Positions 10,236-21,682 of a DNA stretch of 64,000 bases are shown in pieces. Location: NCBI RefSeq assembly GCF_035083965.1, contig NC_089724.1:9418910-9482909 (forward strand), written 5' to 3'. Position numbers and translations under genes: made by a program. The notes below the pieces were generated by a model. That model saw only the letters and a program-made list of their open reading frames with translations. It had not been told where the DNA came from and did not search any database. Source of the stretch: Branchiostoma lanceolatum (lineage: Eukaryota; Chordata; Leptocardii; Amphioxiformes; Branchiostomatidae). The stretch's first letter is position 1. Each line of letters starts with the position of its first letter.

Positions 10236-13200
10236 CTGAAACAGCGAGCAGGCAAACTTAGTTAGTCTCAGTGACCATATGAGATGGAATATCCTTGCAT
10301 TCCTAACTGTGTGACGTCACGGTGGTACAAACTATTTGATACCATTGATGTAGTGCTGACATATTTCCAGTTGATGCTGACAGTCCCCGATGATGAGGTG
10401 GCAGTTGCTACAGCCTCTGCAATTGGCTGACAATGACGTCATGCACTCTTCAAGACAGTAGTCACAGTCCTGCTTGAGGTAGACACAGGAAGCTGTTCCT
10501 ATTAGTAATGGAAACGAAATTGATACGTTACAATATGTTTTGAGTGGTTTAGATATTGAGGAGAGATTGTCGCATTACGAAGGACACTATAAATGACTCC
10601 AAACATGCACGCCTAAAGAAGCAATCTTCTAAGATGCATGGCAAACTGTACAAAAAGCGTTAGAGGAAAAGAGATGCAACCTGTGCCATTGGTGATGAAT
10701 GATTTGAACACCGCGCGTTCCTCCACTCCGATGAACGTGAACTGTGACACCACCCCTGTAGCGTCGCTCTTGATGGGGGCCCGTTTGGGTAATGTAGACG
10801 GCTGAAGCTGGTACCGTATGCCGTTGTCTTGTAAGATAATTGAACACATAGATTAAAACTTTTTTCTTAGTTAAAACGTGGGCTAACGTCTGATCGCACG
10901 GCTGTAAACCCCAATTATAGAATGACTATGTTAAAGAGAATGTCAATGAAATGCACAATCTGGACTCACATCCGAGCAGAGCTACAGAGCAGACCTGAGT
11001 GTCCAGAGGATACCTCGCCAATTTGGCCACACAGGTCACTTCTAGCAGGCGTCTGGGAGGTAAACAAACGTAAGAAATTTAGTATCACTTTGTTTTCATG
11101 ATTAGGAATAATTTTCATACTAGATTTACATTAGAGAAGAAAATGTACCAAACAAACGTTTGTAAATGTGCTTAGGACTTCCTCATGTATAACGTTACAT
11201 ACCATTGCCTGAAATCAGCAATAGACGTACTGCACACAGCAGCCATATACTAGTATATGTTAGAATGTGTTTAAACAAAACCTACGTTATCTGAAAAATA
11301 ACCAGCCCCTCGCGATTCATCCACATCTTGTTGTCATCGTCTTCTTCGGTGATGGCTCGGCGGACCGTCCGTCCGAACGCGAGCGGCGGGGACCAGAGCA
11401 GGGACGGCGGGACAGGAACCCACCCTGGTGCCAGGCCGAAAAGACGGGGATCATACCAGCAGAGAACGTACTGTATCTTGATGGCAATTTTCTGTGAAGA
11501 TGAATGCATATCGAGGATGTATGCATAGGTTAATGTCTCCTAAACTATCGAACATTTTCACAGATTGTTCATGAATCACAAATCATGCAATAGAGCAATG
11601 TGTAAAGGGGCTTATCGAATGGATCCTTCTAGATCATCGTGGCTACCAAGTAATGCCATTTTTGAAGTTTACAGAATCTAGAAGCTTGATTTTAAATTGT
11701 AAATATACCATATCTATTATAAAATATTAGGGAAACAAACTTTACAGCATGTTCCTCTGAATATGAGCTGATATTGAGAACGTAGACAGTCGAGGCGATG
11801 TCCATTCCACCTGAAACAATGAGCCAAAACCATAGAGTAAGTAAAGGTTTGTTACATGTAAAGATCCGCGTTAGATCATAGCGAAATATATCAGGTACAC
11901 ATTGGCCTACTCAGACTAAGTTCTAGGACTTGCTTTTTATCTAACTTCGACGTAATTCTAAATATTCATAATTCAAATCTCATATCATGTATAAAAAAGG
12001 TATCGAATAACCTTTAACATGTAAAATTGAGAAATTCAAATCGCAATGTTATTTTCTTATCTATTTACATGTTCATTATTGTACCAAATTTTAAAGATCT
12101 AATTAAAGGAAATACCTATCTCAGTCGGTGCTTTAGACGAGTCGTAATCCAATGGCAGAAACTTTCCATTTTCCCAGTTGTTTTTCCAGACAGGCCAGGT
12201 CATGTTGGTGTTGCTGTCACCGGGATCGAAAAGTCCCTTGATTTAAGAGAGTGTGGAGTGGTTAGAGCCTCTAAGCAATGCACGTTGTGTAATTGAACAT
12301 TTTACTTTACGAATGACCTTTCTGCTTGAAATATCTGGATGTGTGTATACCGTTAGTGATATCAAACAAAGCCGGTTAGAAGTGGCTATACGTACCGGTA
12401 TTCCAGAATCGCTCTCTGTTTTTGCAGTAAGTGATAAGACATACAGAAACAACAAAAATTGATTATAATCACTTATAATTATTCATATTCCATTATGCAT
12501 TGTGGAGATTTGAAAATGGAATTGGAAAGATAGGATGTATATTCTTGCATCACGCTTATAATATATGATATAAGTTATGTCACTAACAATGATAAGGTGT
12601 TTTTTGTCTGTTCTTCAATATCTCACGAGCTTATCTTAAGTAGCAGCGGAATGTAATATCACTTGGGATAAACAATTATATTCGCGAGACGCATAATGTA
12701 TAAAAAGAAAGAAACAAATGGTATCGTACCCGGGCATGTGCCTGAGACGTAGCAAAGTATGGACATCCCGGGCAGCCCTATGCAGGTCCCGCCCAGATAC
12801 TCTACCGGCGGCGGGTTGTCACATGTCCGGGTCCGCTTCATGGTTCCGTACCCGCACTTCGCGTCACATGCGCTCCAACTGCTCCACTCACTCCAGTGGC
12901 CATTAACTTCATAGTAACATATACATGTAAATCAACATACGCATCGTCACTTATACGCAATGTAACTGCATGAAAATCAATGACTCCTCTGTGAGTTTTC
13001 ACATTGAAAATCATAACTTTCCTACTTTTTATTACCGATGCGGGTTGGGTGACTTTACATGTACATATATTCGCTCCAATTGTCTCTCTCTCATTCAGAA
13101 GAACAGTGTGTTATCATCAGAAGGGCTTCAGTAGATATATTTGAACTGATCATTAAAACAAATGAACGCAGGAAAACGTATGATGAGTGTCTAGCATGGT

Positions 13201-16200
13201 GATTTAGACTCAAACTACCAAGCTCTACCTAACTGGTTACAGGTTAATTGGTAGTGGGTACAACATATAGCATAACCCTTAAACACTCATCATTTTTGCA
13301 ACTAAACGGACCCCGTTATGTTTTGTTAAGTAACATTTTCTTTTTAAATTCATCGGTGACGATTGCACATACATGGCTTCGTCAATGAAAGAGAAATATT
13401 TTGACATATTAGGTGTGAATAATTCCTGCTTAATGCCTGAATGATACCATGATTCATGCAAAATGATAAAAAGCTTAAGTACCACGTTTTGCAGTAATGG
13501 TACCAAAGCCACGGTTAATATATGTCGTACATTTTGCCGCTTACTTTCCTACCAACAAATACTTAATGTTGTAACGAACCGCATACCATTGAAGCAATTA
13601 TGCTTCCTAGATATACATATTGAGGACAACCAAAAGATTTCATTTTTTGATACGGTTCATTTTACAGGGAAGATTCAGACTGTTCTCTGTAATTAGAGAT
13701 ATCAGTAAATTAGGACAGGTTACAGTAGATATTTACGGAGAGTCACGGAAGGATCATCAATGTTCAAATGGCACTTCAAAATATACGCCTGGGGACTAAA
13801 CTGTATACATTTATGTAGGTACATGTAATACAGGCACTCTTTTTAAATGTCTGGTCGATGGTTCATGGGATTTCCTCACAAATACTGTTTGAATTAGCTC
13901 ACGTTTTGAAAAAAAACATACCATCACAGAATCTCAACAACCCAGGGAGCTGCAGATCCGTGGTATATCCGATGTAGCTGACCGGTAGAGGATCGGGGTC
14001 CGTCCATTGTAGGAAGGGCATGGCCACACCCTGCAGCTGCAGGCTGACTGCAATAGTTCCATTGGGCCACCAGTAGACCCAGAACGCGCGGTAGGCAGCT
14101 TGGTCCAGTATTCCTTGGACGAATAGACAAAATAACGAAGGTAACCGTCGTACAAATATTCAAAAATCTATATATGGTCAAAAGCACTCAAAAATAAAAT
14201 GGCTCTAATGTATAAGGCATGTGAACGTCTTCGTTATGACATAGGATTTTTTCATATAATTGGGATGTGGTTCGGCAAAACTATTCATCGTCGTCATTAA
14301 CAAGGTAAGTTGTGAAATGTATTTCTCAATGTTTCAGACTATTGGTGATAAGAAAAAAATAACATTTGCATTGGTATCTCAATCTTTCCATAAGTGATAA
14401 TGAAAAAGATGCTAGCTTACCACTTGTGTCGACAGAAACCAGGTCTGGACCCTGCACTCTGCGGATGACACTACCATCATTTCCACCTCGGATGACAACC
14501 TCATATGCCTGTTCAGTATTGCCGGCTTCAGTAGACAGGGCCAGGTGAACGGGACCGTCCGTTTGTGCCATGACTATGTAGGGAAAGGTGACAGGGTGCA
14601 GATCCCACTGATATTCATAGGTGCCGTCTGTGTCTCTGTCAAGGCAGACTGGACGAATGCAAGGACACAGCGTTGCATATATTATTCATGATGTCTGGAT
14701 ACAAGGTAAACGGCAGTACACAGTGCCTGAACTTTTCCAAAGCACATGGCTAGTATTATGCAAAATAGTCTTATTGACTGCAGGAAGCACGGGAATAGGA
14801 TTGAGTAAGTTAAGTTCCTATCGATGCAATAGCTCAAGCTGTAGAGTTGTCGCCTCGCAAGCGAAAGGTCTGGAGTTCAATCCCCAGTCGGGCTATTTCT
14901 TTATCGACAATTTAAACCTACCAAGACAGGTGTCATTGTCCATTGGCAGTCCTCCATAACAGGAACAGATGTAGTAACCGGCTAAGTTGGTGCAGATATC
15001 AGAGCATCCTCCGTTGTCCATCCCGCAATCAGGATCTAGAAGAAGCATTCGAATATTCCAGAATAAGCACTCTATGATACGAATGTATAATACGAATAAA
15101 TGATATTGTTCGTTTAGGAGCTGTGCTTACCTTCTGTAACTTAAATAAACATATCATGTTACCTCTACTTAATACGTATTTGCTATTATGCATGTACAGT
15201 ATGGCATCATTTCAAAATGTCTTCTTAGAAAGGTACCTTGAATAAACACAAATAAATACGATGCTGCAAATATAGCATAAAAGGCCAGCTCTTTGACATG
15301 TAGACTTACCATATTTCCTTTCATACTACCTAACAAATTCCGTGTCAAAATCTCTTATTAAAAGTGTACCTTAAACAAACCGTGAGTATGTACACGATGT
15401 TGTAAAATCGATATTGCAAATATAGCATGCTACGGTTTCCTGCAATATGGCATATCCTAGTGAACCTTACACTTGATATCCGTATTACAGAGACGTTACA
15501 AGTTACATTATTTCGCGATCGTTACAATAAACGATGTTTTACAACGTTACAATACGACGTAACGTTAATTCACCATAAGATAGAGCATGATTTATCACAG
15601 CCATGTCTGTCCCACCCAGCTCGTGTGCCATAGATGTCAAGATGAATATCGTTCGTTGTGTCTTCGTATTTTTTCCCATCCCGACACGGTTATGTTCCAC
15701 TTGAAATTCAAGGTATCATGAAGGCCCTGGAATCCTTTTCCAGTCACCAAACGTTATCGATTGATGTGTATAAAAATGTTGAAATTCAGTAGTAGATGTA
15801 GCTATGACAGGATACCATTAACACAAGTTACAGTTTTTAGCGCGTATATCTAAGGTAACAGAATCAGACCTTACCACATACTGGTACGTCACACCTCTCC
15901 CATCTCGTGTTTGGATCCGTGGTGTAGCACCAGACTTCGTGCCAGCCGTCTGGGTTCCGGCAGTAGTTCTGCTCCAGTCCGGCCGATGGGAAATCAGCAG
16001 GTGTCCTGGGGTGCCAATGAGGTGTCTGACTGTCCCAGCGCTGACACGTCTTGCCTGTTTCGGTCACAGAGACTGTTCCTCGGTAGCTTGCCCCATTTCC
16101 CACCTGGCATAATTCTGATAGATTGAAAATAGAGCAGCTCAGGACTTAGTCAGCGACCACAACAACAAGGCCACTTGTACATTCAAGCAAATCTGGCCTG

Positions 16201-16742
16201 CTTTTGGGCTGACATATAGTGAAATCATACTATTTGCTCATGAATTATTCTATTGTATGAATTACTCTGTTGTAATCTACTGTTGTTATACAATGCGTTT
16301 CTCAAATACATCTTGACTGTATGAAACAAAGGACCTATCGTTGCATCACACATTTTGGCATAACTAAGGTTAACTGATAGGCCCGGCTGCAAAGTGATGT
16401 GGAGGTTTATTCATAAAATCAACGGACATTAAACATCACAGCAATGTAGACAGTTATAGATTACAGATGGAGAAATGTCAGTACACAGAAATTTTATGAA
16501 GACCCTATAGCTATAATAGGGGTGGATACCAGGCCACAAAGTTATCCTATCTAATACGAATAACCTCTGACCATCATAACGTTAAACGATCTGTACTATT
16601 ATTTGGATTTAGTGTATATCATAACAGTAATAATATGGTCTGAGAGCTGTGCTGACTTACCTGCGTAAACATGGTGATTGTTCTGCAGCAATACTACTGT
16701 GGACGTCGCAAGGATATACGGAATCATTTTCAGCACGACCAT
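8859..16742 (-). CDS. Gene B: chimeric Cys-loop receptor (kringle-EGF-FAMeT-TSP1-LBD-4TM), complete
   Basis: Sixteen exons: signal 16661-16742, kringle 15875-16114, EGF 14922-15035, FAMeT 14421-14648 and 13922-14113, TSP1 12730-12906, micro-exon 12396-12415, linker 12116-12236, LBD 11746-11810, 11286-11491, 10970-11052 and 10681-10827, loop-C Cys-rich 10343-10492, TM1-TM2 10012-10235, TM3 9553-9666, cytoplasmic loop + TM4 8859-9359. The lengths sum to 2664 nt, exactly 888 codons, giving 887 aa. Channel identity rests on the Cys-loop [15 protein letters not shown] (13 residues between cysteines), the LTAYLPS start of TM1, the VLTM 9'-region of TM2, AVDIW before TM3 and a typical TM4 followed by a stop. 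Known Cys-loop channels are pentamers opened by small transmitters. The -1' to 0' region lacks the glutamate of cation channels, so an anion-type pore is inferred. It is a tandem paralogue of A and C; only the N-terminal modules differ. Ligand unknown. Confidence 0.88.
10343..10492 (-). other. Gene B loop-C cysteine-rich insertion exon
   Basis: A 150-nt phase 1-1 exon of 50 codons with nine cysteines (C-x5-C-x2-C-x3-C-like start: SCVYLKQDCDYCLEEC; then CRGCSNC, GDC, IC). It lies between the beta-9 exon ending FITNGT and the beta-10/TM1 exon starting DTSAFTSLEV, i.e. where loop C of a Cys-loop receptor should be. Confidence 0.82.
10681..12415 (-). other. Gene B micro-exon, linker and LBD exons
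   Basis: Exons 12396-12415, 12116-12236, 11746-11810, 11286-11491, 10970-11052, 10681-10827, all open and with conserved lengths (20, 121, 65, 206, 83, 147 nt) identical to those in gene C. Signature residues: WYDPRL, LLWSPPL and the Cys-loop with RYPLDTQVC. Confidence 0.9.
12730..12906 (-). other. Gene B TSP1 exon
   Basis: [39 protein letters not shown]. Intact thrombospondin type-1 repeat, phase 1-1, nearly identical to copies A and C. Confidence 0.92.
13922..14648 (-). other. Gene B FAMeT-type domain exons (14421-14648, 13922-14113)
   Basis: First half: [20 protein letters not shown] and [16 protein letters not shown] (one residue shorter than A and C). Second half: [35 protein letters not shown], with a two-residue LQ expansion relative to C. 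Both open and phase 1-1. The intron after TSP1 (12907-13921) contains only an 11-bp inverted repeat pair (13180-13190/13283-13293) and nothing else recognised. Confidence 0.82.
14811..14900 (+). repeat. tRNA-like SINE fragment or tRNA pseudogene
   Basis: Contains an A-box-like TAGCTCAAGCTGTAGAG, an anticodon-arm-like TCGCCTCGCAAGCGA (stem TCGC/GCGA, 7-nt loop) and a B-box-like GAGTTCAATCC in correct order and spacing. The acceptor stem does not pair, so it is not a functional tRNA. It abuts the gene B EGF exon on the opposite strand. Confidence 0.6.
14922..15035 (-). other. Gene B EGF exon lacking the calcium consensus
   Basis: Encodes [15 protein letters not shown] and YICSCYGG; one codon is missing relative to DIDEC in A and C, which removes the Glu of D-x-D-E. 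Six cysteines remain, so the fold is probably kept but calcium binding is doubtful. Confidence 0.85.
15875..16114 (-). other. Gene B kringle domain exon
   Basis: A complete kringle in one 240-nt phase 1-1 exon: six cysteines (LCQ, TCQRW, YCRNPDG, WCYTTDP, RCDVPVC), NYCRNPDG and WCYTTDPNTRWERC being diagnostic. It directly follows the signal peptide. Kringles bind proteins and lysine-like ligands; the ligand here is unknown. The 0.8-kb intron to the EGF has no visible exon. Confidence 0.95.
16661..16742 (-). other. Gene B signal-peptide exon
   Basis: MVVLKMIPYILATSTVVLL followed by a polar stretch to HHVYA and a GTAAGT donor in phase 1. The start is the first Met, shared with gene C. Confidence 0.82.
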
Positions 16743-18344
16743 GTTTTGATAAACGTTGCTCTCTTTAGAATGTACCGTAGTCACCCTATGTAAACAGCAT
16801 GGACGCGTTGTACTTGAGAGTGTTGTTTGGACACATCAAATACAGGGGAGGGCGTCTGCCATTTTGGTCCTGCATAAGTGTTACCATAGCGTCATGCAAG
16901 CGTAATGATTCATATTGACACGGTGGCAAGATGTCCTTGTACGGTAGCGAGGTGTCCTTGTACGGCGGCAAGATGGATTCTCTGACAGGTGATAGCTTTG
17001 GCTAGGGTTGTCCTATAGGGTGGGATGCAAAGTTGGAGGTCCCGTGTTTGGGAAGAGCCACACCTTGAGCACGCTTGAATAGAACGCACCACACCAGAGG
17101 TCCTTCCCGGTATGAGTGGTTCAAAACCTACAGTCCTGTATATGGCCGCTCCCGGCAAAATTACTCTCGTACTGAGGTCACCTGTGTGATCGCCGAATGA
17201 CAGGCGCTCCAAAACTTTAGCCTCGCCAATTGTACCGGATTGTGCTCCTCAGAATTCAGCTCCTGGTTGCGAAGAGAGTGTAGTAGATCCACCAATAGCA
17301 ATATTGACATGCTATTTCTGAGTGCAAATGATGTCTGTTATTAACGGTTAATCAGCTGGAAATGTTACTCCGGCGTCATTTTTTACCATCTTAACGTTCT
17401 ACGTGTAATATCACTCTGCACTGACATTATCCTTATATCCTAAGGTCACATTCATTAACTGAGTTATCAACTCTACACACCTGCAATATGTGTGTTGTTA
17501 TAAAATGATTCAGTACTTTTGAACATCATCTAAGAGCTGTTCTGATCTGTCCATTATAATTACTGCATGCTTCATCGGGTTGTCTTGTGCTGTAATCATT
17601 AAATATTCATAAAGGGATGTTAACGTTCTTTTCACCAGTTTCTCTGACGGTGCGTGTTTTCATTCGTTACTATTCAAGGAACAATCAACGCTGTTTGATA
17701 CAAACTGTTTATTGATGAAAAAAAATACAAAGGTTGGTATTTTAGCCCATAACAGGCATAGTTCAAGGAGTATTGGATAGAATACATAATGAGTCATGTT
17801 GACATTTCCAACTTTTCACGTACGAAACAAACATTGAGTTAGACGCCATTCTATTCCCATATCGGAACATAGATTACTTTTGGTTTTCAAATATTTCTTT
17901 ACATGTCGAGGCAAATAATAAGACGTCTTCTGACATTAGATCATTCAGTGGCATAGAGTTTAGTAGTACTAGTAGCCTACGTAGCATCCCTACACAGTCA
18001 ATGTAAAAATTCTGATTGTCCTTGGTGCCATAGAAATGTATACCTACTGATTGAAAATTCTTAGAAATGGGGTTGGGGGTGGACCTAGCTTGGTGGTCAT
18101 TTAGCACACACGTCTAAAGCTGGTATTTGAGCAGTTAGTGACTATGATGGCCATTTTGTTACTATAAAGAAAACACTTAAAGACAATTATCAGCATACAG
18201 TGTAAATCACCAAGTATTCGTTGATAATGACTGTTTGCACAAAGTCAAACAAGAATGCTAAAATCAATGTGGTACAAAATACCACAATCATGCAAGTGGT
18301 CAAAAATATAGTAATTTGGCGGAATCGAGCTGCTTTTCTGCCGT
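16743..18344. other. Intergenic B-C, shared upstream duplication
   Basis: No gene seen. The flanks of B (about 16.5-17.7 kb) and C (about 27.7-28.6 kb) share recognisable blocks, e.g. ATCATAACGTTAAACG and the region around 17580-17700 versus 28440-28560, so the duplication unit included upstream DNA. The promoter is not recognisable by motif. Confidence 0.65.
18268..18286 (-). other. Conserved 3'-flank hairpin, gene C
   Basis: A perfect 7-bp stem (TGTGGTA / TACCACA) with a CAAAA loop, about 60 bp after the gene C stop, matching the imperfect version beyond gene B. Confidence 0.5.
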
Positions 18345-19690
18345 TTAATACTGATAAAAGCTCCAATAGCCTATGTTAAATATCAGGAAAAGGGCGGGGA
18401 GTATGGCCCTGGCAAATATATCTGTTTTTCCCGCCATGCTGTCGGCCCGTTCGGCTGCACTCGGTCCTACGGCTCTGGCGTCAAAAGCCGGGACGTTTGT
18501 GTACATGGTGTTGGACAGGATCGTGGGAGGAGTGTACGAGACGACTGGACTGTTGTCATGGTCACTCGGCTCTCTAACATTGTCGTCTTGCTGCTGCTTG
18601 AAGCCTGTTGTTGCTTTTCGTTTAATCACTACCACCCATTCCTTATCAGCTAGTTGGTGCCATCTAAGACTAGATGGCTTGCTGAGACGTGCTCGAGGGA
18701 TGGCTATCGGCTCCTCGGGAATCGCGAGCTTGTTGTGTTCGGGTGGCATGTGAGACTTCCCCGAAGAATCCTTCAGTCCTGGTCGTGGTATTTGGACTGG
18801 TGGGTTCTGCTCTTTCTCCAGCTCTGCAGCACGGATTTCTTTCTTCTCCTAAAGGAAGATGATTCAATGAGTACATTTCCTGAGCTAGAATTTGGCTGAT
18901 GACTTATTTGAAATACATTCTACTGGGATGACCCATGAAACAAAACTGTTGACGTTCATATGAGATAATAGGTGTTAACGAAGAGATGGAAGACTTTTTC
19001 ATGTCTAAGTCATCAGCTCGTACCTTCTCTTGAATGGAAAATGAGAGATAGTGTGACACGGCAGTCTCCAGAAGTGCCACAATCACAAAGGATAAACACC
19101 CCAGCATCCAGATGTCGACTGCTCTTGGTTCATCAACCTATCAAAAAATGATTTGCTGATGTTTGTTTCGATTTGGCAACGTCCTGCATATCGGGTGCTA
19201 TAGCTATCATTACGATATTTCAATAGTAGGTGCTATATATAGGAACTTGACAGATCAAATCGGTATTTCTACGAGGGCTACAGAAGATCGAAAGGCCTTC
19301 GAACCCAGAACCTTATTGAGTTAGTGTTCATGTGCACAAAGCATGATGATTACTAGTATCTGGAAATGTTTACCGATACATCACACTGACGCACATGACA
19401 ACGTCACAATATGACTATAATGTAAAGAAGAGGAATTGTTCAAGGGCAAAGTTAGATGATACTTACCCAAGGCATGCGTACGGTCTTCCCCATTTGTTTT
19501 ATCATCGTCAGTACTGACATGACACCAAGAACTATTCTGGGAGAAATGGCGGCTTGTGTGGGCGACAGCCATGTTTGTAGATAAGATGCTAAAACAACCA
19601 CAGTGGACGGGAGGTAGGCAGTGAGGATGTGCCGCCACAGGACTCTTCGGAGTCGAACATGAACTTCCAGGGATGTGAAAGCGCTGGTGT
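18345..19690 (-). other. Gene C transmembrane region exons (19467-19690, 19024-19137, 18345-18848)
   Basis: TM1 ILTAYLPSTVVVLASY; TM2 with SPR then IVLGVMSVLTMI (Leu at 9'); TM3 MLGCLSFVIVALLE; loop beginning EKKEIRAAELEKEQ; TM4 ILPALFLIFNIGYW then SFYQY and stop. The sequence is almost identical to B in the helices; the loop has small substitutions and one extra Gln. Confidence 0.92.
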
Positions 19691-21480
19691 CTGAAACAAA
19701 AAGAGGCCATATGGACAGCAATTTCCTTGCATTGACAACAGTGTGACATGGTTCAAACACTAATTATGAGCCATATATATATATATTCAAATCGTTACCA
19801 TTGATGTAGTGAGGACAGGTCTCTAGTTGATGCTGACAGTCCCCGATGATGAGGTAACAGTTGCTACAGCCTCTGCACTCAGCTGACAATGACGTCATGC
19901 ACTTTTCAAGACGGTAGTCACAATCCTGCTTGAGGTAGATGCAGGAGGCTGTATCTTTTGGAATGGAATACGTTATAAGATGTCTCAAACTGGTAGAGAT
20001 ACATGACGGGAAATGGTCGACTTAGGAAATACTCTTGCAGACCCAAAGACTCAGAAGCAAAACTAAGTCTATAAATATACACGGTACATTGTACAGAAAC
20101 CGGTAAAGTAACAGAGACCTAACCTGTGCCGTTGGTGATGAATGATTCGAACACCGCCCTCTCCTCCACTCCGATGAACGTGAACTGTGACACCACCCCT
20201 GTAGCGTCACTCTTGATGGGGGCCCGTTTGGGTAATGTAGACGGCTGAAGCCGGTACCGAATGCCGTTGTCTTGTAAGATAATGGAACGCATAGATTAAA
20301 CGTTTTCCTTAGATTAACGGGGGCTAGTGTCTGGTAGCACGACTGTGAAACCCAATAACAGATAATGAATGACTATATCAACAAAGAGAATGTCAATGAA
20401 ATGTACAATCTGGACTCACATCCGAGCAGAGCCACAGAGCAGACCTGAGTGTCGAGAGGATACCTCGCCAATTTGGCCACGCAAGTCACTTCTAGCAGAC
20501 GTCTGGGACGGAAACAAAAGTGCTAATTTTGCTACCGTAGCTTTTGTTATGATTTAAAATCATTTGCATAGTAAACATGCACAAGACAAGTAAATGTTTA
20601 ATGTAGCAGAGTACTTCCTCAGCTATGCCTACCATTGCATTGTCTGTCAACAATAGACTTTCTACACACCACAGACATATATATAGGAATTGCTCTAGCT
20701 ATGAAACAAAACCTACGTTATCTGAAAAATAACCAGCCCCTCACGGTTCATCCACATCTTGTTGTCATCGTCTTCTTCGGTGATGGCCCGGCGGACCGTC
20801 CGTCCGAACGCGAGCGGCGGGGACCAGAGCAAGGACGGCGGGACAGGAACCCACCCTGGTGCCAGGCCGAAGAGACGGGGATCATACCAGCAGAGAACGT
20901 ACTGTATCTTGATGGAAATGTTCTGTAACAGTCAATCAATGAAAAAGTTGTATCCCCTCTAGATCTCTCCAAGAAAAAAAATTGATATATTTTGCAGATG
21001 GTTCTTATATGAAGAATTGTGCAATGACAAGCTTAAATGAGAAACTTGATGCTAGATTGCTGAAAGTTCATATGTATATACTATGAGAAGTAGGAAAACA
21101 GAGTTTACAGCATGTTCCTCTGAATGTGAGCTGATGTTGAGAACGTAGACAGTCGAGGCGATGTCCAGTCCACCTGAAACAATGAGCCAAAACCATAGAG
21201 TAAGTTAAGTCTAGTTGCCTGTAAAGATCCTTGTTAAAGCATTGTAATTATCAGGTAGATATTGGCTTACCCAGATTGAATTTCAGAGGTTTTGTGCAAA
21301 TCGTTTAATGCTTTTGATGTTAAAAAATGTTAAATATATATATATAGGTTTAACATTTTTTAACATCAAAAGCGGTTTTGTGCATCAACAGAGGTTTTGT
21401 GCAAATCGTTTAATGCTTTTGATGTTAAAAATGTTAAACCTATATGTATATATAGGTTTAACATTTTTTAACATCAAATG

Positions 21481-21552
<72 letters not shown>

Positions 21553-21615
21553 TTTAACATTTCTTAACATCAAAAGCATTAAACGATTTGCACAAAACCT
21601 CTGAAATTCAATCTG

Positions 21616-21682
<67 letters not shown>

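Noticed and set aside
13463..13696. 77-codon + strand frame in the gene B intron
   Set aside because: No recognisable domain, and unbiased composition; not supportable as a gene.
18373..18753. 126-codon + strand open frame opposite the last exon of gene C (similar one at 8887-9264 opposite gene B)
   Set aside because: It is the antisense shadow of the cytoplasmic loop/TM4 exon, whose channel homology and splice phases are clear.
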